From: Bacillota bacterium
GTDB lineage: Bacteria > Bacillota > Clostridia > Acetivibrionales > DSM-1351
Assembly (NCBI GenBank): GCA_023441625.1
Contig: JAEZOA010000159.1
Coordinates: 1 to 25,934 of the forward strand
Direction: 5' to 3'
DNA: 25,934 nt
Of this stretch, positions 7,159 through 12,807 are shown piece after piece; the first letter of the stretch is position 1, and each line of letters begins with the position of its first letter. The notes under the pieces were generated by a model. That model saw only the letters and a program-made list of their open reading frames with translations, was not told where the DNA came from and ran no database searches. The translations under genes were made by a program, and so were the position numbers.

Positions 7159-9159
7159 ATGCTAAAAAAAATAATTACTTTTATGTTGATTGCTGTTTTG
7201 ATGGCTACAACCACAATTACATTTGCTGGGAATAGTAGTGCAACTACTAATACAGCAGGTAATCAGACTAATGCCACATCGAATGATTCCCTTGCAAAGT
7301 TAAATTTAATGGGTATTATAGATGAATCAGATCTAAATATGACAGGCAAGATGAGTAGAGAAGTGTTCTCTAAATTAATAGTCAATTCAACCGGAAATTA
7401 TGAATTGGCACAATCTTTATCAGGTTCTACAACTTTTTCTGATGTAGCTAAAACATCAAAATTTTGCGGATACATAAATGCAGCTGTAAATAAAGGGTAT
7501 TTATCAGCTTTCGCAGATGGAAAGTTTAAACCTAATAATACAATAACATATGCTCAGTTATGTACCGCAATGATTAAAGCACTAGGGTATACGAGTAGTG
7601 ATATTATTGGAACTTGGCCAAACGGATATATTGAAAAAGCAAAAAATTTAGGTCTTACTACTGGCTTTAGTCTAAAAAGTAACGATGAAGTATCTACTAG
7701 TGCGACTATTACTATGATTACTCGAATGCTTAATACTAATATTAAGAAAGCTAATTCATCTAATGCTGACGTAACTCTCAAGGAATCAGTTGGGTTGACG
7801 AATGACCAAACAAATTGGGTATATGGTGAGCCAGAGGTTGCTTTTAACTTTAATCCAAACAACAACAAACTTGGGAATATAACATTTAAATCAGGTATAC
7901 CTATTCTAAGAAATACAGTTAACAATACTATAACACCTTCAACGAGTACTGTAGGAGAAATAATATCCTTGAACGATATTAAGGATAAGGATGTGGTATA
8001 TGAAGTTTATAATAAGCTTAATGTATTAATATATTATTTGGTGGTTGATAATAAAATTGAAGGAGAGATTACAAGTATTCTTCCTAGTAAATATACACCA
8101 ACAGCAATTGAGATAAACAATGTGAAGTATGATTTGGGTGAGTATGTAAAGATAGATAAATTCAATTCCTCAAGGGATGCTTTTAATGTGGGAGATGATA
8201 TATCTGCCGTATTAGGATATGATGGTAAATTAGTTGATGCATATTATATGGAGGATGACAACAATAAGGAATATGCATTTGTTGTTAACTGTGCAACTAA
8301 AGTATCTACAGCTGCCGCTGACTATGGAAAAACATATTATACAGTTGATTTGATGCATGTAGATGGAACTACCAAGACATATAAAATAGAAGAGGATCCA
8401 AACAAATATGAATGGAGATTGGTGAAGTATTCAAGTGTGGATGATGATACTGTGGCTTTGCTAAATCTTAGCTATAGAACTGATACAACAGTTGAGATAG
8501 ACAAGAATGAGAAAAAAGTAAATCAAAGCTATACCTCAAACAATGTAAAGATATTTAATTACACTGATGAGACTGTTAATTTATTAAATTGGGATGATAT
8601 GCCAGATGGTACTTTGCCAGCAGGTAAAGTTAAATTTATAGCAACTGCAGGAGATTTTGAAGATATATGTGTTATATTAACAAGTGATGTATTAAATCAA
8701 CAATACAAAAACTATGTTGTTCAAAGTATAAAGGAACCTGATGGGAAAAACCTAAAAGATGAGAAAGCAGCATATTATGCGTATAATTTGGTTTCAGGGG
8801 CAAATAAGTATACATATTACTCAAAAACCGAAATTTCAGGAGCTACTACAGGCTCAGTATTCAGTATGAAAATGTATAATAATAATGTAAGCTCCTTTAA
8901 TAAAGTTGAAGATCCTAATGGACTAGGATGGTATATTCAAGCCATTGATAGTAAGCGCCTCAAAATGAATAACTGGATATATATGTTTAACTCAGATGTA
9001 ACTGTGTATCTTAAAGACTATTCGGGGAATTTAGCAGCAAAAAAATTATCTGATATTGTTATAGGAACAAGTGCAAATTATGGTAGTATAAAGCTGTATT
9101 GCGATAGACCAATAAATAATGGCGGAAAGGTTCAAACAATAATAATCAGCTTGAAGTAG
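7159..9159 (+). CDS. Secreted S-layer-homology (SLH) domain protein
   Basis: A 666-residue exported protein probably held on the cell wall through SLH domains binding secondary wall polymer. The signal peptide is clear (MLKKIITFMLIAVLM... ending TFA-GNSS near residue 24). The region at about 45-200 holds SLH-type segments; the best is FSDVAKTSKFCGYINAAVNK with the following FADGKFKPNNTITYAQL. The remaining 450 residues are acidic, Asn/Tyr/Lys-rich and without a recognised catalytic motif. An AGGAGG lies 8 bases before the ATG. Only 29 bases and no terminator separate it from the permease gene, so it belongs to the exporter operon by layout, which raises the possibility of a functional link. 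Confidence 0.85.
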   Translation: MLKKIITFMLIAVLMATTTITFAGNSSATTNTAGNQTNATSNDSLAKLNLMGIIDESDLNMTGKMSREVFSKLIVNSTGNYELAQSLSGSTTFSDVAKTSKFCGYINAAVNKGYLSAFADGKFKPNNTITYAQLCTAMIKALGYTSSDIIGTWPNGYIEKAKNLGLTTGFSLKSNDEVSTSATITMITRMLNTNIKKANSSNADVTLKESVGLTNDQTNWVYGEPEVAFNFNPNNNKLGNITFKSGIPILRNTVNNTITPSTSTVGEIISLNDIKDKDVVYEVYNKLNVLIYYLVVDNKIEGEITSILPSKYTPTAIEINNVKYDLGEYVKIDKFNSSRDAFNVGDDISAVLGYDGKLVDAYYMEDDNNKEYAFVVNCATKVSTAAADYGKTYYTVDLMHVDGTTKTYKIEEDPNKYEWRLVKYSSVDDDTVALLNLSYRTDTTVEIDKNEKKVNQSYTSNNVKIFNYTDETVNLLNWDDMPDGTLPAGKVKFIATAGDFEDICVILTSDVLNQQYKNYVVQSIKEPDGKNLKDEKAAYYAYNLVSGANKYTYYSKTEISGATTGSVFSMKMYNNNVSSFNKVEDPNGLGWYIQAIDSKRLKMNNWIYMFNSDVTVYLKDYSGNLAAKKLSDIVIGTSANYGSIKLYCDRPINNGGKVQTIIISLK

Positions 9160-9167
9160 AAATCAAT

Positions 9168-9216
9168 AAAAAGTCCTGAGCTTTTATGTAAGTATAAAAA
9201 ATGCTCAGGGCTTTTT
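9168..9216 (+). terminator. Rho-independent terminator after the SLH gene
   Basis: Stem AAAAAGTCCTGAGC (9168-9181) pairs with GCTCAGGGCTTTTT (9203-9216) through one G-T wobble and ends in T residues. It closes the exporter-SLH operon. Confidence 0.88.
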
Positions 9217-9338
9217 GTATTTAGACAAATTACAAAGATTTTTTATTGGGAAAAATGTATATATTTAGTGCATTAATTAAATAATAAGATTATATTCGTT
9301 TTAATAAAAAACAATAACATAAGGAGGACTAAATTAAA

Positions 9339-9617
9339 ATGAAAAAAGTATCTGTATTAGTTATAATTATTGCATTGGCAATTAGTATGGCAGCATGCGC
9401 CAAGACCGGTACAGGAGGAACAACAGTTACACCGACAGTAACAACTCCATCTGTAACAACACCATCAGTAACAACACCATCAGTAACAACACCAACTATA
9501 TCTACATCACCGATAACAACTACTGCACCTACACCTGCTACAGCATCGCCGTCCATAGCAACTATGTCACCTTCAACTGCAACTACATCACCGTCTACAT
9601 CAAGCGCATCAAAATGA
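9339..9617 (+). CDS. Small Thr/Ser/Pro-rich lipoprotein with VTTPS repeats
   Basis: A 92-residue predicted lipoprotein of unknown function. The signal peptide (MKKVSVLVIIIALAISMAAC) ends in a lipobox with Cys20. The mature part is almost only Thr, Ser, Pro, Ala and Val, including four VTTPS units coded by tandem 15-bp repeats (9436-9495). Such tails are typical of surface-exposed spacer or O-glycosylated regions; there is no globular domain. A strong ribosome binding site (AAGGAGGA) precedes the ATG. It lies between two terminators and is probably transcribed alone. Confidence 0.75.
   Translation: MKKVSVLVIIIALAISMAACAKTGTGGTTVTPTVTTPSVTTPSVTTPSVTTPTISTSPITTTAPTPATASPSIATMSPSTATTSPSTSSASK
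9436..9495 (+). repeat. Four tandem 15-bp repeats
   Basis: Units of the form CAGTAACAACACCAT at 9436, 9451, 9466 and 9481, differing by one to a few bases. They keep the reading frame and encode VTTPS repeats of the lipoprotein. Confidence 0.85.
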
Positions 9618-9648
9618 AGATGAAAAATAAGAAAGCTTAAAAAATAAG

Positions 9649-9695
9649 AATCTATGAATTTGTTAAATAATGCGAATTCATAGATTTTTATTTTT
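9649..9695 (+). terminator. Rho-independent terminator after the small lipoprotein
   Basis: Perfect 12-bp stem AATCTATGAATT (9649-9660) / AATTCATAGATT (9675-9686), followed by a T-rich tract to 9695. Confidence 0.9.
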
Positions 9696-9700
9696 ACACA

Positions 9701-9729
9701 TTGATTTTATATTTAAAGTAATATAGAAT
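9701..9729 (+). promoter_or_regulatory. Promoter of the folT transcription unit
   Basis: TTGATT (9701-9706), a 17-base spacer and TAGAAT (9724-9729), about 60 bases upstream of the THF riboswitch and just after the preceding terminator. Confidence 0.6.
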
Positions 9730-9739
9730 AAAATACGAA

Positions 9740-9774
9740 TTTGCATATACTAATCATATAAATGAATATGCAAA
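9740..9774. repeat. 9-bp inverted repeat in the folT leader
   Basis: TTTGCATAT (9740-9748) and ATATGCAAA (9766-9774) are perfect inverted arms separated by 17 bases. They lie just downstream of the promoter and upstream of the riboswitch, so they could be an operator or a 5' RNA hairpin. Confidence 0.6.
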
Positions 9775-9791
9775 CTAAAATAAAACAAATT

Positions 9792-9909
9792 GGCAGAGTA
9801 GATTTTTGCGCGTTAAGTGTTAAAAGGACGGGAAGTTGCCTTTTAGACGAAAAACATTTAGATGCAATCTTTTTAAATGTTTGCGGTGCAGATATCGCAT
9901 TCCGCTGCC
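9792..9909 (+). ncRNA. Tetrahydrofolate (THF, folT) riboswitch aptamer
   Basis: The leader matches the THF riboswitch pattern: P1 GGCAG (9792-9796) pairs with CTGCC (9905-9909); the conserved blocks GTAGA, CGCGTTAAGTG, GGACGGGAAGTTGCC, GACGAAAA, GCGGTG and ATTCCGCTGCC follow in order. TAAAAGG / CCTTTTA forms a short hairpin, and AAACATTTA / TAAATGTTT a longer 9-bp one than in the commonly studied examples. It is followed directly by a terminator and by a folate-type ECF S component, which fits folate sensing. The class call is made from remembered consensus blocks, not from a covariance search. Confidence 0.88.
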
Positions 9910-9942
9910 ACAAAAAGAGCAGACCTCTTTGTGTGGCTTTTT
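9907..9942 (+). terminator. Riboswitch-linked intrinsic terminator upstream of folT
   Basis: GCCACAAAAAGAG pairs with CTCTTTGTGTGGC with one internal mismatch and a 5-base loop, followed by TTTTT (9938-9942). Its left arm shares GCC (9907-9909) with the riboswitch P1 stem. It is the likely expression platform. Confidence 0.82.
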
Positions 9943-9994
9943 ATTATTATATGGGGAAATTTAGGTACCCACACATTAAAAGGAGGTAGTGCAT

Positions 9995-10522
9995 ATGCAT
10001 GATAAAACAAGAAACATTTTATTTGTAGGTCTTTTTATTGCTCTTGAAGTTATTTTAACAAGATTCACTTCTGTAGAAACTCTAACTGTGAGGATATCCT
10101 TTGAATTTGTAGCTATTGCCATTTCGGCAATAATATTTGGACCAGTTACGGCTGGTACCGCTGCTGCTATAGCTGATATTTTAGGAATGATGATATTTCC
10201 AAAAGGGCCATACTTCCCAGGCTTCACTTTGAGTGCATTCATTTCAGGCTTTCTATATGGTGTTGTTCTATACAAGAAGAAAATTACCATTGCAAGGTCC
10301 TTTTTTGCTGCACTTGCGGTTATTGTAATTACTAGCTTGATATTAAATACTATCTGGCTTGTTTTTATGTATAAAAATGCGGCATTTGCGGATTTAGGAG
10401 CTCGATTAATAAAATGTGTAGTTTTCCTGCCAATACAAACGGTTATGATTTATCTAACTTGGAAATATGCAGGAACTGCAATAAGTAGAGCTATATCACC
10501 TAATAACAGAGTATCTCAATAA
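9995..10522 (+). CDS. folT: Folate-specific ECF transporter S component
   Basis: Membrane substrate-binding subunit that would capture folate and hand it to a shared ECF module (EcfA, EcfA', EcfT) encoded elsewhere. The 175-residue protein is hydrophobic throughout with about six membrane segments; the N-terminal RNILFVGLFIALEVILTRF and the GPVTAGTAAAIADILGMMIF region resemble the folate family of ECF S components. Start set at ATG 9995, 8 bases after AGGAGG (9981-9986); the GTG at 9989 is too close to it. The THF riboswitch immediately upstream is the strongest evidence for folate as substrate. No ATPase or EcfT gene is adjacent. Confidence 0.87.
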   Translation: MHDKTRNILFVGLFIALEVILTRFTSVETLTVRISFEFVAIAISAIIFGPVTAGTAAAIADILGMMIFPKGPYFPGFTLSAFISGFLYGVVLYKKKITIARSFFAALAVIVITSLILNTIWLVFMYKNAAFADLGARLIKCVVFLPIQTVMIYLTWKYAGTAISRAISPNNRVSQ

Positions 10523-10590
10523 ATTTTACAAGAAAATATTTTGCTTTTTAAGACATTTTCCAATTCCATACGTATTAGAGTATATAAGAA

Positions 10591-10654
10591 GGGGCGAGGT
10601 TTGAACTCGCTTGTTTTGAAGCTTCACGATACTTATTTCGTGCTTGAATAAGCT
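10591..10654 (+). other. Two hairpins in the folT / DUF4097 intergenic region
   Basis: GCGAG / CTCGC (10594-10598 / 10606-10610) forms a 5-bp hairpin followed by TTGTTTT, a possible weak terminator for folT. A second one nests CACGA / TCGTG (10625-10629 / 10638-10642) inside AGCTT / AAGCT (10620-10624 / 10650-10654). The role is unknown; together they may be a terminator plus a leader structure. Confidence 0.4.
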
Positions 10655-10686
10655 GGAGTATTAGTAACGCTATGGAGTTAAATATA

Positions 10687-11583
10687 ATGAAATGGGAGTT
10701 GAAAATATTGAAAAGAAGATATTTTTCTGTTATAGCTATTATACTTGTTCTTATGATGGTTCTTTCAACTGGCTGCGGTGTAAGAATTAATGGCGAAGAA
10801 CATGAGTTATTTTCTGTGGATAAGAAAGAAAATAATCTTTTTGAAGGTGTGGGCAAGGAGTCCTTAGAAGCTCAAACAATTGAAGAAGATAAGTTAGATG
10901 GGGAGAGATTGGTACTATCAACTGATGCTGGAAATGTTACAGTTGAAAAATCTGAAGCCTCTCAAATAGTAATTGAAGCAGAGAAAAAAGTACGAGGTAC
11001 TTCAGAAAAGGACAAAAAGACTATACTGGAAAACATGAATATTGAACTTGAGAGAAATGGAAAGGTCATGAAATTAGTTGTAAAAACAAAGGATGGAGAG
11101 GATTTTTGGGATTGGAAAAGAGATAACTTCAAATCCTTTCAAACTACAATAAACTTGGTTATATTACTTCCAAATGGTATAAATGGGATAGAAGTAAACA
11201 CTGGGGCAGGAAATATAGATATAAACGATATATCAGCAGAACTATCCATTAACACTGGCGCAGGTAATATTGAAATTCAAGGTGTATCTGCTTTGGAGAA
11301 TAACAACATTAATACTGGAGCTGGTAACATTGAATTTCATGGTGAAATTTATAAAGTAAGCTCATTTATTGCTTCAAGTGGTGTTGGTAATATTGATTTT
11401 ATAGTCCCAGAAGATACCAAGATGTCCCTTGATGTAAGCACTGGTGTTGGTGCTTTATCTGGTAGCTTTATAAAGACAAAAAATTCTAAGAGTAAATTCT
11501 ACTTTGTAGGGCATATAAATGGTGGAGGCCCAAGTGTAAAGCTAAATACAGGTGTTGGAAATATTGAGGCTGATGAGGACTAA
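10687..11583 (+). CDS. DUF4097-like lipoprotein with repeated NTGAGNI motifs
   Basis: An exported lipoprotein of about 298 residues, function unknown. The hydrophobic signal ends in LSTGC (Cys30 from this start). The mature part contains the DUF4097 / putative-adhesin type of beta-strand repeat: LSTDAGNVTVEK, then NTGAGNIDI, NTGAGNIEI, NTGAGNIEF, SGVGNIDF, STGVGALSG and NTGVGNIEA, probably a right-handed beta-helix or solenoid. Starts at ATG 10672, ATG 10687 (GGAG 9 bases upstream) and TTG 10708 (GGGAG 9 bases upstream, giving a textbook lipoprotein signal) are all possible; 10687 is a compromise. Related Firmicute proteins often go with envelope-stress regulators, but none is adjacent here. 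Confidence 0.75.
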   Translation: MKWELKILKRRYFSVIAIILVLMMVLSTGCGVRINGEEHELFSVDKKENNLFEGVGKESLEAQTIEEDKLDGERLVLSTDAGNVTVEKSEASQIVIEAEKKVRGTSEKDKKTILENMNIELERNGKVMKLVVKTKDGEDFWDWKRDNFKSFQTTINLVILLPNGINGIEVNTGAGNIDINDISAELSINTGAGNIEIQGVSALENNNINTGAGNIEFHGEIYKVSSFIASSGVGNIDFIVPEDTKMSLDVSTGVGALSGSFIKTKNSKSKFYFVGHINGGGPSVKLNTGVGNIEADED

Positions 11584-11678
11584 AGTAAATCTTTGTGCTT
11601 TTCTGAAAAATTGTAGAGCAGATAGTAATGAAAAAGTGGGCTTATTCAGATGGGAGTTAAGGTAATAAGAAATTAGTA

Positions 11679-11727
11679 AAAAATAAGGGTTACCGCAAAC
11701 TATATAAGTAGCAGTAGCCCTATTTTT
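11679..11727. terminator. Bidirectional terminator between convergent genes
   Basis: AAAATAAGGGTTAC pairs with GTAGCCCTATTTTT around a loop of about 22 bases, with one bulge and one wobble. T runs follow on both strands, so it can end both the + strand lipoprotein and the - strand acidic protein gene. Confidence 0.7.
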
Positions 11728-11739
11728 AATAACCAACCC

Positions 11740-11794
11740 AACTTTCCATTGATAAGTATGAACATCTACAATTTTCAACTGGGAAAGTTTAGTA
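11740..11794 (-). repeat. Dispersed repeat, copy 2 (inverted relative to copy 1)
   Basis: Read on the - strand it gives AAATTGTAGATGTTCATAC and continues to AATGGAAAGTT, matching 3137-3187. It lies between convergent genes, where a promoter role would make little sense. Confidence 0.7.
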
Positions 11795-11811
11795 ACCATT
11801 TTAAATAACAA

Positions 11812-12456
11812 TTATAACAGCGCTTTAACTGACTCCCAAAGTATATCACATAATTCACATTCTTTATTATTTTCATCAAACATACTATTATTGGAAAAGT
11901 CGTCTTTACCCATTTCAAATACATAGTCATCAATATTAGCTGATATATAGAACCCGCCTTTTCCAAAATTTTTCCTTTGGAGGATGTCAATCATTTGTCC
12001 GATATCCAGAAGAGGTACACAATCCTTCTTTGAATAGGAATCTGGTCTTTGAAATTCAAAGTTGAAATCCTCTTCAAAAGAAAATTCTTCTTCAGTAGCT
12101 TCATCGTTTTCGTCAATATCAATGTTATCGATATGTTTTTCGTTTTCACTTTCATTTATATTATCAATATCATCTGTTATATCGGAAGTAATATTATCTG
12201 AGGATGAATCGTCGTCTTGTATTATTAATTGCTCATCTGGTAAAAATTTTAAATCATAAAGTAACAAGTCATGGTGCTTTATTAGTTTAATACCTCCAAT
12301 TACATAGGTTATCTGGCTAAACTTTTCCTCAGCAGCATCTATACAAACATTTGCTACTGCAACATCGTATAAATTTGGAATCCATAGGTCACAAAGATTT
12401 TGTTTTTGCTCAAAGGTCAGAGAATTAAGTTGTGATTTAGTTATCCGTAATTTCAT
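11812..12456 (-). CDS. Acidic protein of unknown function
   Basis: Not recognised. Start set at the ATG at 12456, 7 bases after GGAGG; a longer form with five extra residues would begin inside that site. The 214-residue protein has three parts: an N-terminal folded-looking region (about 1-78) beginning MKLRITKSQLNSLTFEQKQN; a very acidic, probably disordered stretch (about 80-140) made mostly of Asp, Glu, Ser, Asn and Ile; and a C-terminal region with CVPLLDIGQMIDILQRK, a Gly-Lys-Gly turn and a late CELC pair. No signal peptide or membrane segment is seen, so it is likely cytoplasmic. It stands alone, divergent from the topoisomerase genes. Confidence 0.7.
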   Translation of the reverse strand: MKLRITKSQLNSLTFEQKQNLCDLWIPNLYDVAVANVCIDAAEEKFSQITYVIGGIKLIKHHDLLLYDLKFLPDEQLIIQDDDSSSDNITSDITDDIDNINESENEKHIDNIDIDENDEATEEEFSFEEDFNFEFQRPDSYSKKDCVPLLDIGQMIDILQRKNFGKGGFYISANIDDYVFEMGKDDFSNNSMFDENNKECELCDILWESVKALL

Positions 12457-12807
12457 TTGGTTGTCCTCCATAACGGTAATAAACTGAACATTTGATTAGA
12501 ATTATAATTCAGTTTTGAAATATGTTCAGCTGCATAAATATTATATTATAAATTCCACAGGTTGTCATATCATTTTCTAACTCATGATTTAGTATAGAGA
12601 GACAAAATACATTAGAATTACAAATAGATATAACACATTGAGAATTAACACAAAATAGCTTAATATATAGATTGGAGAGCTTAAGATTTATTTGGAGTGT
12701 TACTCCTGAATTAAACTATGTTATATAATAAAAGGGTAAAATAACTTGACAGAGAACACTAGTTTGATAAATAATGTTTAGGTGGAATAATTTTTGGAGG
12801 ACTATTA
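12457..12807. promoter_or_regulatory. Divergent intergenic region upstream of the acidic-protein and topoisomerase genes
   Basis: An AT-rich 350-base region. Near the - strand gene, CTGAACAT (12484-12491) and ATGTTCAG (12522-12529) form a perfect 8-bp inverted pair 30 bases apart, flanking a - strand TATAAT; this looks like an operator around a promoter. A short hairpin GGAGT / ACTCC lies at 12694-12706. The + strand promoter is listed separately. No small gene or RNA was recognised in the rest. Confidence 0.5.
12746..12773 (+). promoter_or_regulatory. Promoter of the topoisomerase operon
   Basis: TTGACA (12746-12751), a 16-base spacer and TAAATA (12768-12773), followed by GGAGG 7 bases before the ATG at 12808. 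Confidence 0.6.

Noticed and set aside
9436..9495. Possible CRISPR-like array
   Set aside because: The units are contiguous 15-mers within a coding frame, with no spacers.
9395..9640. Second reading frame over the Thr/Pro lipoprotein gene
   Set aside because: An Asn/Tyr-rich translation of the same tandem repeats; the lipobox frame has the ribosome binding site and signal peptide.
9762..9989. A 75-codon open frame upstream of folT
   Set aside because: It runs through the THF riboswitch and its terminator, has no ribosome binding site, and its Cys- and basic-rich sequence looks like translated structured RNA.
10594..10610. tRNA T-arm-like sequence (GAGGTTTGAACTC)
   Set aside because: The loop does not fit with G53-C61 pairing, and no acceptor, D or anticodon arm is present around it.
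11542..11811. A minus-strand 89-codon frame reading LKIVDVHTYQWKV
   Set aside because: It covers the bidirectional terminator and the dispersed repeat, and its 3' end overlaps the end of the convergent lipoprotein gene. No start signal was found; a relic of a mobile-element gene cannot be excluded.
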